Shown piece by piece: positions 11,615 to 24,729 of a stretch of DNA of 64,000 bases (within the stretch, counting starts at the first letter, position 1; every line of letters begins with the position of its first letter). This stretch comes from Thinopyrum elongatum (Eukaryota; Streptophyta; Magnoliopsida; Poales; Poaceae): NCBI GenBank assembly GCA_011799875.1, contig JAAAXO010000120.1, positions 601,209-665,208 of the forward strand. The letters are read 5' to 3'. Both the position numbers and the translations under genes were made by a program. The notes under the pieces are model-generated. The model saw only the letters and a program-made list of their open reading frames with translations, had not been told where the DNA came from and did not search any database.

Positions 11615-12536
11615 TGATAGAGGCGAGGGTGTCCCGATCTTTCGATAAGATGATAGCTATCGTTTTTGGTGGAGTAGACTTTGACGATCCGACTACGAAC
11701 GTGCGAGGACGTCGCGCCTTAGCAATCGCTAAACCAACTCCGAGAGGTTATTGACCACGCCGGAGCACAATCAACCTGACCACGAGGGTCTATCTCCTGC
11801 AAGCAAACGAAGAACAAGCAAGAAACTAAGATTTGCAATCTGGATATTGCGAATATAAGATGAAAGCTTTATTGATCAAGGTGGGGTTCTGTGACGTCTT
11901 GGTCTGGTCGTTGAACACAAACGAAGTACGCGAAGTTGCAGCTATGGCGAACTTTTAATCTAAACAAAACCCAAAGTCTAAACAGTGCCCTAAGGGTTGT
12001 ATATATGGAGGAAGAGGAGGGGATTTCGTGGCCCTTGAAGGAGGGGTCCGAAACCAACCCTATCTCTTGTTTCCCCACACATACGGACTCTAAAAACAGC
12101 CTATACTCAAGTATTTCGAAATTACATGGGCCTGGCCCAATAATAAGGTGACGCAGCACCTATAATAGCCTCTGGACGAAATTTATGAAGTGACATCTTG
12201 TATATTTCGTCCAAGGCTTCCTGCACTCATTATGGTGGCTTCAAAGTCCTGAAATCATCACTTGTAACTCCGTTCTTGTTCCCCTTGTGCATGCCATCAT
12301 CTCCATGCTTGAACTTGCTCCAAGGTTCCTCTTTCTTGTCCAAGCTAGGCCCTTCATTTGTAAGCAAAACAAATGTATCCAATTTAGGCAGCATCATATT
12401 CTCATGAACTTTAGAATCATTACCAAGAAACGAAAGTACCTGATATTTTAATTGGCGTGCGCGAGCTCTAGTAATTGGTCCAGTATGTATAGAAGCAGGG
12501 GCTGTGGGTGTAACAATGGTATTGATGTCCTCATCA
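11615..12536 (-). repeat. A-family LTR (inverted, complete, mismatched flanks)
   Basis: A full 922-bp LTR sits between pol sequence ending AAACG and pol sequence starting TAAAG. A simple solo LTR would have the same 5 bases on both sides. The two pol pieces also overlap in content, so they come from two copies. Recombination between LTRs of two insertions explains this best. Confidence 0.9.
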
Positions 12537-14299
12537 TAAAGTGTGCCATTTTCGAGAACCTATCCACGACAACAAATATGCTATCCCTCCCCTTCTTTGT
12601 TCGAGGTAAACCTAAAACAAAGTCCATAGATATATCCTCCCAAGGAACACTAGGTACAGGCAAAGGCATATATAAACCATGAGGATTGAGTCGTGACTTA
12701 GCTTTTTGACATGTAGTGCAGCGAGCAACAAAACGCTCAACATCCCGTCTCATCTTTGGCCAAAAGAAATGTGTAGCAAGTATATCCTCCGTCTTCTTCA
12801 CGCCAAAGTGTCCCATTAATCCTCCTCCATGCGCCTCCTGCAACAACAAAAGACGAACGGAGCTAGCTGGAATGCATAGCTTGTTAGCACGAAACACAAA
12901 TCCATCGTTAACGACGAACTTGTTCCATGTTCTCCCTTCCTTACAATTCTGCAATACATCTTTAAATTCAGCATCATGCACATATTGATCTTTGATGGTC
13001 TCCAAACCAAATATTTTAAAGTAAAGTTGTGAAAGCATAGTATAACGACGAGACAATGCATCAGCAATAACATTTTCTTTACCCTTCTTGTGTTTAATGA
13101 CATAAGGGAAAGTCTCAATAAATTCAACCCATTTAGCATGTCTACGGTTCAGTTTTGCTTGACTTTTAATGTGTTTCAAAGATTCATGATCAGAATGTAT
13201 AACAAATTCTTTGGGCCATAAATAATGTTGCCATGTTTCTAAGGTCCGAACAAGAGCATATAATTCTTTATCATAAGTAGAATAGTTCAGACTAGGCCCA
13301 CTCAATTTTTCAGAAAAGTATGCAACAGGTTTGCCATCTTGTAATAAAACACCTCCTAATCCAATTGCACTAGCATCACATTCAAGCTCAAAAGTCTTAT
13401 TAAAATCAGGAAGTTGGAGTAAAGGAGCATGTGTCAACTTATCTTTCAATACCGTGAAGGCTTCTTCCTGTGAGGTACCCCAAACAAAAGGCACATCCTT
13501 CTTTGTAAGCTCATTGAGAGGTGCAGCAATGGTGCTGAAATCTCTCACAAAACGCCTATAGAAACCAGCGAGTCCAAGAAAACTCCTCACTTGTGTGACC
13601 GTTTTGGGCTGTGGCCAACTCTCAATAGCTTCAATCTTGGCTTTATCAACTTCAATTCCCTGTGGAGTAACAACATAGCCAAGAAAAGATACTCGGTCGG
13701 TGCAAAAGGTGCACTTCCCAAGGTTACCAAACAAACGTGCATCACGTAAAGCAATAAAAACGGCACGTAAATGTTCCAAATGTTCCTCCAAAGATCTGCT
13801 ATAAATCAGTATATCATCAAAATAGACTACCACAAATCGTCCAATGAAAGCACGTAAAACTTCGTTCATTAATCTCATGAAAGTACTAGGTGCATTAGTT
13901 AACCCAAAAGGCATGACTAACCACTCATATAATCCAAACTTTGTTTTAAATGCTGTTTTCAATTCATCCCCCAATTTCATACGAATTTGATGGTATCCAC
14001 TACGCAAATCAACTTTGGAGAATATTGTAGAGCCACTCAATTCATCAAGCATATCATCTAGTCTAGGAATAGGATGACGATAACGAATAGTAATATTATT
14101 AATGCCTCTACAATCAACACACATACGCGATGTACCATCCTTTTTCGGCACTAGAATAATAGGAACAGCACAAGGACTAAGGGATTCGCGTATATAACCT
14201 TTGTCGAGCAACTCCTGTACTTGACGCATAATCTCCTTCGTCTCCTCTGGATTGGTACGGTATGGCGCACGGTTTGGCAACGAAGCACCGGGAATTAAG
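12537..14299 (-). pseudogene. pol: A-family pol fragment: RT, RNase H, integrase N-part
   Basis: The minus-strand frame is open throughout, from just after the protease ([11 protein letters not shown]) over RT (YFDD), RNase H and the HHCC region into the integrase core (DRFSKMAHF). There it runs into the LTR at 12536. Gag, protease and the catalytic end of integrase are missing. RNase H has DASAIGLGG where other copies have DASGIGLGG. At the 14299 end the sequence joins an inverted N leader through a shared AAG. Confidence 0.9.
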
Positions 14300-15188
14300 A
14301 AAGGCACTGACTCAAGCTTTCAAATGCAAAAAGAATCACTCAATTCCGAGTTGATATGAGGAGTCAAAAAATTCTAAAACTGGCCTAAAAAATTGGAATA
14401 AGCTGTGTTCGCGAACTTCGGAGGGAAAAAAGACCTATTTAGAAGCCGATTTTGAGGTGTCAAATATTGAACTAGCTTCTGCAACTATTTAGATGCGGCT
14501 TGTCGCTAGCTTTAATTTGAGTACTCACGAAGCCAAAACAGACTTCGTATGAAAAAGATATGCCTGTTTTACTGAACACTGCGCAAAACAGATTCCAATC
14601 CGAATTCAGCTACGAGATTGAGTCTAGATAGATCCGAATTTTGCGTTTTTTTTTTTCTTCTCTCTTTTTTTTTCTCACACTTTTTCTTTTCTTTTTCTTT
14701 CTCTCTTTTTTTCTCTGACTTTTTTTACCTTTTTTTCCTCTCTCTTTTTTTTCTGTCTTTTTTTTTCTCTCTCCCTCTTTTCAAAACAAACTAGATAAGA
14801 TGCAGATTGGATCAAGCAAAGATGTGAACGACCTCAACTATGATTATGACAATGAACGATGGGTAGTACGTGGTGGAAATTGACGGATGGGATGGTGGAT
14901 AGCGGAAGGAATAATGATGCAGCGGTGGCGTGACTAATGTGAACAGAACTCGAAACTCTAAACGAACTAGACACTAAGACCAGCAACTCGACACGACGAT
15001 GCAACCGATAATTCAACTATACAAGCACTGAAAAGAAAAATGCGAAGGCTCAGACTGGGTTGGATAAAGGATGAACAGATCTAACTTTTTTTGTGGCTTT
15101 TTCTTTGGACAATAGGTAAGAAAATAAATCTAATCTAGGGATAACTGGAAATTCTCACCGAGCAACCTGAAAACTGATACCACTTGAT
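14300..15188 (-). mobile_element. Inverted N-element 5' leader with PBS, LTR missing
   Basis: The reverse complement matches the leader of the N element at 31324-32940, including the purine-rich run (14640-14780 as pyrimidines) and the PBS (ACTGATACCA at 15173-15182). Only the first four bases of the LTR (TGAT) remain before the break. Unlike the N element at 30332, this leader has one copy of the region, not two. Confidence 0.82.
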
Positions 15189-15209
15189 CCATGTTCCATG
15201 TTCCATGTT
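15189..15209. repeat. Junction filler: three tandem CCATGTT units
   Basis: Three copies of a 7-mer link the N leader to pol. The same word occurs in the pol sequence just downstream (near 15222-15231), so the filler looks copied from there during end joining. Confidence 0.7.
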
Positions 15210-16197
15210 AACGACGAACTTGTTCCATGTTCTCCCTTCCTTACAATTCTGCAATACATCTTTAAATTCAGCATCATGCACATATTGATCTTTGATGGTC
15301 TCCAAACCAAATATTTTAAAGTCAAGTTGTGAAAGCATAGTATAACGACGAGACAATGCATCAGCAATAACATTTTCTTTACCCTTCTTGTGTTTAATGA
15401 CATAAGGGAAAGTCTCAATAAATTCAACCCATTTAGCATGTCTACGGTTCAGTTTTGCTTGAATTTTAATGTGTTTCAAAGATTCATGATCAGAATGTAT
15501 AACAAATTCTTTGGGCCATAAATAATGTTGCCATGTTTCTAAGGTCCGAACAAGAGCATATAATTCTTTATCATAAGTAGAATAGTTCAGACTAGGCCCA
15601 CTCAATTTTTCAGAAAAGTATGCAACAGGTTTGCCATCTTGTAATAAAACACCTCCTAATCCAATTCCACTAGCATCACATTCAAGCTCAAAAGTCTTAT
15701 TAAAATCTGGAAGTTGGAGTAAAGGAGCATGTGTCAACTTATCTTTCAATACCGTGAAGGCTTCTTCCTGTGAGGTACCCCAAACAAAAGGCACATCCTT
15801 CTTTGTAAGCTCATTGAGAGGTGCAGCAATGGTGCTGAAATCTCTCACAAAACGCCTATAGAAACCAGCGAGTCCAAGAAAACTCCTCACTTGAGTGACC
15901 GTTTTGGGCTGTGGCCAACTTTCAATAGCTTCAATCTTGGCTTTATCAACTTCAATTCCCTGTGGAGTAACAACATAGCCAAGAAAAGATACTCGGTCGG
16001 TGCAAAAGGTGCACTTCCCAAGGTTACCAAACAAACGTGCATCACGTAAAGCAATAAAAACAGCACGTAAATGTTCCAAATGTTCCTCCAAAGATCTGCT
16101 ATAAATCAGTATATCATCAAAATAGACTACCACAAATCGTCCAATCAAAGCACGTAAAACTTCGTTCATTAATCTCAAGAAAGTACTAGGTGCATTA
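15207..16197 (-). pseudogene. pol: A-family pol fragment: RT palm to region before integrase
   Basis: This minus-strand piece is open and covers RT from the strand holding YFDD, through RNase H, to the connection before integrase. It is flanked by filler on the left and by a plus-strand LTR on the right (flank CATTA). Nothing upstream or downstream of it is continuous with it. Confidence 0.88.
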
Positions 16198-17119
16198 TGA
16201 TGAGGACATCAATACCATTGTTACACCCACAACCCCTGCTTCTATACATACTGGACCAATTACTAGAGCTCGCGCACGCCAATTAAAAAATCAGGTACTT
16301 TCGTTTCTTGGTAATGATTCTAAAGTTCATGAGAATATGATGCTGCCTAAATTGGATACATTTGTTTTGCTTACAAATGAAGGGCCTAGCTTGGACAAGA
16401 AAGAGGAACCTTGGAGCAAGTTCAAGCATGGAGATGATGGCATGCACAAGGGGAACAAGAACGGAGTTACAAGTGATGATTTCAGGACTTTGAAGCCACC
16501 ATAATGAGTGCAGGAAGCCTTGGACGAAATATACAAGATGTCACTTCATAAATTTCGTCCAGAGGCTATTATAGGTGCTGCGTCACCTTATTATTGGGCC
16601 AGGCCCATGTAATTTCGAAATACTTGAGTATAGGCTGTTTTTAGAGTCCGTATGTGTGGGGAAACAAGAGATAGGGTTGGTTTCGGACCCCTCCTTCAAG
16701 GGCCACGAAATCCCCTCCTCTTCCTCCATATATACAGCCCTTAGGGCACCGTTTAGACTTTAAGTTTTGTTTAGATTAAAAGTTCGCCATAGCTGCAACT
16801 TCGCGTACTTCGTTTGTGTTCAACGACCAGACCAAGACGTCACAGAACCCCACCTCGATCAATAAAGCTTTCATCTTATATTCGCAATATCCAGATTGCA
16901 AATCTTAGTTTCTTGCTTGTTCTTCGTTTGCTTGCAGGAGATAGACCCTCGGGGTCAGGTTGATTGTGCTCCGGCGTGGTCAATAACCTCTCGGAGTTGG
17001 TTTAGCGATTGCTAAGGCGCGACGTCCTCGCACGTTCGTAGTCGGATCGTCAAAGTCTACTCCACCAAAAACGATAGATATCATCTCATCGAAAGATCGG
17101 GACACCCTCGCCTCTATCA
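16198..17119 (+). repeat. A-family LTR (complete, plus strand, mismatched flanks)
   Basis: It starts TGATGAGG after CATTA in pol and ends CCTCTATCA. It is followed by six bases (AGTGCT) and then a second LTR in the same direction. The flanks do not match. Part of the pol tail frame is open at its start (16190-16504), an effect of the family's coding LTR rather than a gene. Confidence 0.92.
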
Positions 17120-17125
17120 AGTGCT

Positions 17126-18038
17126 CATCAATACCATTGTTACACCCACAGCCCCTGCTTCTATACATACTGGACCAATTACTAGAGCTCGCGCACGTCA
17201 ATTAAAATATCAGGTACTTTCGTTTCTTGGTAATGATTCTAAAGTTCATGAGAATATGATGCTGCCTAAATTGGATACATTTGTTTTGCTTACAAATAAA
17301 GGGCCTAGCTTGGACAAGAAAGAGGAACCTTGGAGCAAGTTCAAGCATGGAGATGATGGCATGCACAAGGGGAACAAGAACGGAGTTACAAGTGATGATT
17401 TCAGGACTTTGAATCCACCATAATGAGTGCAGGAAGCCTTGGACGAAATATACAAGATGTCACTTCATAAATTTCGTCCAGAGGCTATTATAGGTGCTGC
17501 GTCACCTTATTATTGGGCCAGGCCCATGTAATTTCGAAATACTTGAGTATAGGCTGTTTTTAGAGTCCGTATGTGTGGGGAAACAAGAGATAGGGTTGGT
17601 TTCGGACCCCTCCTTCAAGGGCCACGAAATCCCCTCCTCTTCCTCCATATATACAGCCCTTAGGGCACCGTTTAGACTTTGGGTTTTGTTTAGATTAAAA
17701 GTTTGCCATAGCTGCAACTTCGCGTACTTCATTTGTGTTCAACGACCAGACCAAGACGTCACAGAACCCCACCTTGATCAATAAAGCTTTCATCTTATAT
17801 TCGCAATATCCAGATTGCAAATCTTAGTTTCTTGCTTGTTCTTCGTTTGCTTGCAGGAGATAGACCCTCGTGGTCAGGTTGATTGTGCTCCGGCGTGGTC
17901 AATAACCTCTCGGAGTTGGTTTAGCGATTGCTAAGGCGCGACGTCCTCGCACGTTCGTAGTCGGATCGTCAAAGTCTACTCCACCAAAAACGATAGCTAT
18001 CATCTCATCGAAAGATCGGGACACCCTCGCCTCTATCA
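17126..18038 (+). repeat. A-family LTR (plus strand, lacking its first 9 bases)
   Basis: The sequence joins the LTR at about its tenth base (CATCAATACC) and continues to CCTCTATCA. The right flank CTATC is in the integrase region of an inverted pol copy. Together with 16198-17119 it forms a head-to-tail LTR pair. Confidence 0.9.
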
Positions 18039-21000
18039 CTATCCCTCCCCTTCTTTGTTCGAGGTAAACCTAAAACAAAGTCCATAGATATATCCTCCCA
18101 AGGAACACTAGGTACAGGCAAAGGCATATATAAACCATGAGGATTGAGTCGTGACTTAGCTTTTTGACATGTAGTGCAGCGAGCAACAAAACGCTCAACA
18201 TCCCGTCTCATCTTTGGCCAAAAGAAATGTGTAGCAAGTATATCCTCCGTCTTCTTCACGCCAAAGTGTCCCATTAATCCTTCTCCATGCGCCTCCTGCA
18301 ACAACAAAAGACGAACGGAGCTAGCTGGAATGCATAGCTTGTTAGCACGAAACACAAATCCATCGTTAACGACGAACTTGTTCCATGTTCTCCCTTCCTT
18401 ACAATTCTGCAATACATCTTTAAATTCAGCATCATGCACATATTGATCTTTGATGGTCTCCAAACCAAATATTTTAAAGTCAAGTTGTGAAAGCATAGTA
18501 TAACGACGAGACAATGCATCAGCAATAACATTTTCTTTACCCTTCTTGTGTTTAATGACATAAGGGAAAGTCTCAATAAATTCAACCCATCTAGCATGTC
18601 TACGGTTCAGTTTTGCTTGACTTTTAATGTGTTTCAAAGATTCATGATCAGAATGTATAACAAATTCTTTGGGCCATAAATAATGTTGCCATGTTTCTAA
18701 GGTCCGAACAAGAGCATATAATTCTTTATCATAAGTAGAATAGTTCAGACTAGGCCCACTCAATTTTTCAGAAAAGTATGCAACAGGTTTGCCATCTTGT
18801 AATAAAACACCTCCTAATCCAATTCCACTAGCATCACATTCAAGCTCAAAAGTCTTATTAAAATCAGGAAGTTGGAGTAAAGGAGCATGTGTCAACTTAT
18901 CTTTCAATACCGTGAAGGCTTCTTCCTGTGAGGTACCCCAAACAAAAGGCACATCCTTCTTTGTAAGCTCATTGAGAGGTGCAGCAATGGTGCTGAAATC
19001 TCTCACAAAACGCCTATAGAAACCAGCGAGTCCAAGAAAACTCCTTACTTGAGTGACTGTTTTGGGCTGTGGCCAACTCTCAATAGCTTCAATCTTGGCT
19101 TTATCAACTTCAATTCCCTGTGGAGTAACAACATAGCCAAGAAAAGATACTCGGTCGGTGCAAAAGGTGCACTTCCCAAGGTTACCAAACAAACGTGCAT
19201 CACGTAAAGCAATAAAAACAGCACGTAAATGTTCCAAATGTTCCTCCAAAGATCTGCTATAAATCAGTATATCATCAAAATAGACTACCACAAATCGTCC
19301 AATGAAAGCACGTAAAACTTCGTTCATTAATCTCATGAAAGTACTAGGTGCATTAGTTAACCCAAAAGGCATGACTAACCACTCATATAATCCAAACTTT
19401 GTTTTAAATGCTGTTTTCCATTCATCCCCCAATTTCATACGAATTTGATGGTATCCACTACGCAAATCAACTTTGGAGAATATTGTAGAGCCACTCAATT
19501 CATCAAGCATATCATCTAGTCTAGGAATAGGATGACGATAACGAATAGTAATATTATTAATGCCTCTACAATCAACACACATACGCGATGTACCATCCTT
19601 TTTCGCCACTAGAATAATAGGAACAGCACAAGGACTAAGGGATTCGCGTATATAACCTTTGTCGAGCAACTCCTGTACTTGACGCATAATCTCCTTCGTC
19701 TCCTCTGGATTGGTACGGTATGGCGCACGGTTTGGCAACGAAGCACCGGGAATTAAGTCAATCTGATGCTCAATCCCGCGAATAGGTGGTAATCCCGGTG
19801 GCACGTCTTGTGGAAAGACGTCAGCGAACTCCTGCAAAATGTTAGTGACCGCAGGAGGCAAAGAGGAAGGCACGTCCTCGAATGAAAATAACGCCTCTTT
19901 GCACACAAAAGCATAGCAAACAGAATTGCTGAAATCTAGATCATCAATATCAGATTTGGTGGCAAGTAAGCATGCACTTTTCAATTTAATTTCAGAAGCA
20001 ACACTAGATGGTTTATTATTAGGCTTCATTTGTTGCTCAAATTCTTTTGCCACAATCTGATTTTCACTCTTATTTTTCTCCTGTTTTCCTTTACTAGCTC
20101 TATTAATATCATCTTTCAAAATAGAATCAGGAGTCATAGGAAGCAAAGTAATATGTTTATCCTTATGAACAAGAGTATACTGATTGTTTCTACCATGGTG
20201 TACAGAATTTTTATCAAATTGCCATGGTCTACCAAGTAATAATGAACATGCTTGCATGGGTACCACATCACAATCAACATAATCAGCATATGTAGAGATA
20301 CTAAAATGCACACGAACAGTACGTGTTACCTTAACCTTGCCGCTGTTGTTGAACCATTGGATATAGTAAGGATGTGGATGTGGTCTTGTGGTGAGAGATA
20401 GCTTCTCCACCATCTCCATGCTAGCCAAGTTGTTGCAGCTCCCTCCATCTATGATGACGCGAACAGAACGTTCCTTCACAACTCCCTTTGTATGGAACAA
20501 ATTATGCCTCTAATTTTGCTCAGCTTGTGTGACCTGCACACTCAAAACACGTTGAGCAACTAAACATTCATACCTGTCAGCGTCTTCAGGAGCCATGTAT
20601 TGCGTCTCATGATCAGAATCATCTCCACCGTGTTCTTCACTTGTAATAAGAGCCAAAGTCTCCTCATCATACTCACTAGCGGACTCATACCCACCATCCT
20701 CAGTAGCAATCATAACACGCGGAGATTGGCATTCTCTCGCATAATGACCTCTTCCCTTACAACGACGACAAATAATATCATGTGTGTGCCCTGTTGATGC
20801 CATAGATGAAGAAGAGCTCTGGGCAGGCCCAGAAGGTGTACTCTTGGCAGATGGTGGTGGTGGTGCCTGTTTTCTTGTATCTCGGTTGGAATTGGCGGCT
20901 GAAGCCAGTGGTGCCGCAGTAGGACGTGTGGGAGTAGAGGAGGCACGCGGTGTCCATGATGAAGATCGACCTGCAGAAAAATTAGTTCGCGCCAATGCCT

Positions 21001-21982
21001 GTCGATCCTGCACTTCACGTTCAGCTTTACAAGCAAGATGGAATAAACGAGTGATATTATTATACTCCTTATACTCTAGAATGGTCTGAATCTCTCTATT
21101 TAATCCACCCATGAAACGTGCAAGCATAGCTTCATTCTCCTCAACAATACCACATCTAATCATGCCAGTTTGTAATTCCTGATAATATTCTTCTACAGAA
21201 TTTTTTCCTTGTCTTAAGCACTGCAATTTTTGAAGTAATTCACGTTGATAATATGGTGGAACCCAACGAGTACGCATAGCAGTTTTCAAAGCAGCCCACG
21301 TAGCTGGAATAGGATATAATCTACAATGTTCAGACCACCATACACATGCAAAACTAGTGAAAGCACAAACAGCAGCAGCAACACGTCGTTCCTCGGGATA
21401 TTTTAAACTTGTAAAACGTTGTTCAGTTTCTAACTCCCAAGTAAGATATATATCAGGAACATATCTTCCCTCGAATGGTGGAATATTCAATTTTAATTTA
21501 GGAAGATGGTCATGATCTCGTACCTGAAGTGGTGGTGCAGGCCTACCATTGCGATTATTTGCATGTGGACGACCTGGTGCTGGTGGTTGCACGTAGTTAT
21601 GATTTTGATCAACCTCATCCTCATAATCGCCCGCGTAATCATCCTCCTCCTCGGCACCAGCAGCAGCAGGAGCAGGAGCCAAAGAAGCATCAACAGTAGG
21701 TACAGCAGCACCAGAAGTTTGGCCATCCTCAAGAGGAACACGCTTCGCTCGTCCGAACTGATTTGGAAGGGGGCGTTGTTGTTGTCGTTGCAGAGGTGCG
21801 ACAGGTGCAGCCGGTGGTGGTTGGGGAAGACGCGTGAGCAATTCATTAAACTTGTTATCCAGCTTTGTCTCGAACGACTTCTCCATGCCATCTATCTTCT
21901 CCATGGCCTCTTCAAATCTGTTTAGCACATCTCCCACCTGGCCACTCATCATTTGCTGAAATTTATCATGCAACTCCTTCTT
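18039..21982 (-). pseudogene. gag-pol: A-family gag-pol, nearly complete to integrase, one nonsense codon
   Basis: Reading leftwards: Gag from about residue 17, coiled coil, Gag core, CCHC, protease, RT, RNase H, integrase zinc region, ending at the start of the integrase core. A CAG to TAG change at 20510-20512 splits the frame between the knuckle and the protease. The right end switches strand to another copy at about 21982 through a 3-base overlap (CTT). The Gag start is lost by two dozen bases or so. The left end is an LTR with flank CTATC. Confidence 0.92.
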
Positions 21983-23797
21983 CATCTATGGCATCAACAG
22001 GGCACACACATGATATTATTTGTCGTCGTTGTAAGGGAAGAGGTCATTATGCGAGAGAATGCCAATCTCCGCGTGTTATGATTGCTACTGAGGATGGTGG
22101 GTATGAGTCCGCTAGTGATTATGATGAGGAGACTTTGGCTCTTATTACAAGTGAAGAACACGGTGGAGATGATTCTGATCATGAGACGCAATACATGGCT
22201 CCTGAAGACGCTGACAGGTATGAATGTTTAGTTGCTCAACGTGTTTTGAGTGTGCAGGTCACACAAGCTGAGCAAAATCAGAGGCATAATTTGTTCCATA
22301 CAAAGGGAGTTGTGAAGGAACGTTCTGTTCGCGTCATCATAGATGGAGGGAGCTGCAACAACTTGGCTAGCATGGAGATGGTGGAGAAGCTATCTCTCAC
22401 CACAAGACCACATCCACATCCTTACTATATCCAATGGTTCAACAACAGCGGCAAGGTTAAGGTAACACGTACTGTTCGCGTGCATTTTAGTATCTCTACA
22501 TATGCTGATTATGTTGATTGTGATGTGGTACCCATGCAAGCATGTTCATTATTACTTGGTAGACCATGGCAATTTGATAAAAATTCTGTACACCATGGTA
22601 GAAACAATCAGTATACTCTTGTTCATAAGAAGAAACATATTACTTTGCTTCCTATGACTCCTGATTCTATTTTGAAAGATGATATTAATAGAGCTAGTAA
22701 AGCAAAACAGGAGAAAAATAAGAGTGAAAATCAGATTGTGGCAAAAGAATTTGAGCAACAAATGAAGCCTAATAATAAACCATCTAGTGTTGCTTCTGAA
22801 ATTTAATTGAAAAGTGCATGCTTACTTGCCACCAAATCTGATATTGATGATCTAGATTTCAGCAATTCTGTTTGCTATGCTTTTGTGTGCAAAGAGGCGT
22901 TATTTTCATTCGAGGACGTGCCTTCCTCTTTGCCTCCTGCGGTCACTAACATTTTGCAGGAGTTCGCTGACGTCTTTCCACAAGACGTGCCACCGGGATT
23001 ACCACCTATTCGCGGGATTGAGCATCAGATTGACTTAATTCCCGGTGCTTCGTTGCCAAACCGTGCGCCATACCGTACCAATCCAGAGGAGACGAAGGCG
23101 ATTATGCGTCAAGTACAGGAGTTGCTCGACAAAGGTTATATACGCGAATCCCTTAGTCCTTGTGCTGTTCCTATTATTCTAGTGCCGAAAAAGGATGGTA
23201 CATCGCGTATGTGTGTTGATTGTAGAGGCATTAATAATATTACTATTCGTTATCGTCATCCTATTCCTAGACTAGATGATATGCTTGATGAATTGAGTGG
23301 CTCTACAATATTCTCCAAAGTTGATTTGCGTAGTGGATACCATCAAATTCGTATGAAATTGGGGGATGAATGGAAAACAGCATTTAAAACAAAGTTTGGA
23401 TTATATGAGTGGTTAGTCATGCCTTTTGGGTTAACTAATGCACCTAGTACTTTCATGAGATTAATGAACGAAGTTTTACGTGCTTTCATTGGACGACTTG
23501 TGGTAGTCTATTTTGATGATATACTGATTTATAGCAGATCTTTGGAGGAACATTTGGAACATTTACGTGCTGTTTTTATTGCTTTACGTGATGCACGTTT
23601 GTTTGGTAACCTTGGGAAGTGCACCTTTTGCACCGACCGAGTATCTTTTCTTGGCTATGTTGTTACTCCACAGGGAATTGAAGTTGATAAAGCCAAGATT
23701 GAAGCTATTGAGAGTTGGCCACAGCCCAAAACGGTCACTCAAGTGAGGAGTTTTCTTGGACTCGCTGGTTTCTATAGGCGTTTTGTGAGAGATTTCA
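21983..23797 (+). pseudogene. gag-pol: A-family gag-pol fragment: CCHC, protease, RT; nonsense codon
   Basis: It begins at the Ser-rich stretch before the knuckle and ends just after RT (FYRRFVRDF), where an inverted LTR starts (flank TTTCA). AAA to TAA at 22804-22806 stops the frame after the protease; the frame reopens for RT. Its private variants (HKKKH, ETKAIM, FIGRL) are not found in the inverted neighbour 18039-21982, so the two are separate copies joined head to head. Confidence 0.9.
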
Positions 23798-24718
23798 TGA
23801 TAGAGGCGAGGGTGTCCCGATCTTTCGATGAGATGATAGCTATCGTTTTTGGTGGAGTAGACTTTGACGATCCGACTACGAACGTGCGAGGACGTCGCGC
23901 CTTAGCAATCGCTAAACCAACTCCGAGAGGTTATTGACCACGCCGGAGCACAATCAACCTGACCACGAGGGTCTATCTCCTGCAAGCAAACGAAGAACAA
24001 GCAAGGAACTAAGATTTGCAATCTGGATATTGCGAATATAAGATGAAAGCTTTATTGATCAAGGTGGGGTTCTGTGACGTCTTGGTCTGGTCGTTGAACA
24101 CAAACGAAGTACGCGAAGTTGCAGCTATGGCGAACTTTTAATCTAAACAAAACCCAAAGTCTAAACGGTGCCCTAAGGGCTGTATATATGGAGGAAGAGG
24201 AGGGGATTTCGTGGCCCTTGAAGGAGGGGTCCGAAACCAACCTATCTCTTGTTTCCCCACACATACGGACTCTAAAAACAGCCTATACTCAAGTATTTCG
24301 AAATTACATGGGCCTGGCCCAATAATAAGGTGACGCAGCACCTATAATAGCCTCTGGACGAAATTTATGAAGTGACATCTTGTATATTTCGTCCAAGGCT
24401 TCCTGCACTCATTATGGTGGCTTCAAAGTCCTGAAATCATCACTTGTAACTCCGTTCTTGTTCCCCTTGTGCATGCCATCATCTCCATGCTTGAACTTGC
24501 TCCAAGGTTCCTCTTTCTTGTCCAAGCTAGGCCCTTCATTTGTAAGCAAAACAAATGTATCCAATTTAGGCAGCATCATATTCTCATGAACTTTAGAATC
24601 ATTACCAAGAAACGAAAGTACCTGATATTTTAATTGACGTGCGCGAGCTCTAGTAATTGGTCCAGTATGTATAGAAGCAGGGGCTGTGGGTGTAACAATG
24701 GTATTGATGTCCTCATCA
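23798..24718 (-). repeat. A-family LTR (inverted, 921 bp)
   Basis: It is complete apart from a one-base loss and ends GTCCTCATCA before GTACT, the right-hand target duplication of the complex. Its left neighbour is plus-strand pol, not a PBS, so it was brought here by recombination. Confidence 0.9.
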
Positions 24719-24729
24719 GTACTTGTGCT
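24719..24729 (+). other. Resumed unrelated host sequence
   Basis: Eleven bases: the second GTACT and TGTGCT. They continue the sequence that stops at 8707 and are ended by another inverted LTR. Confidence 0.65.

Larger units (their letters stand above)
8708..24718 (-). mobile_element. Rearranged A-family complex bounded by the target duplication GTACT
   Basis: An inverted LTR at each end and identical 5-bp flanks (8703-8707 and 24719-24723) show that one inverted A element inserted here. The interior is no longer one element. It holds five coding fragments in both orientations, three further LTRs and a piece of N leader. The right-hand LTR is not next to a PBS, as it would be in an intact insertion. 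The outer ends are a clean integration; the inside was rebuilt by later recombination. Confidence 0.8.
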
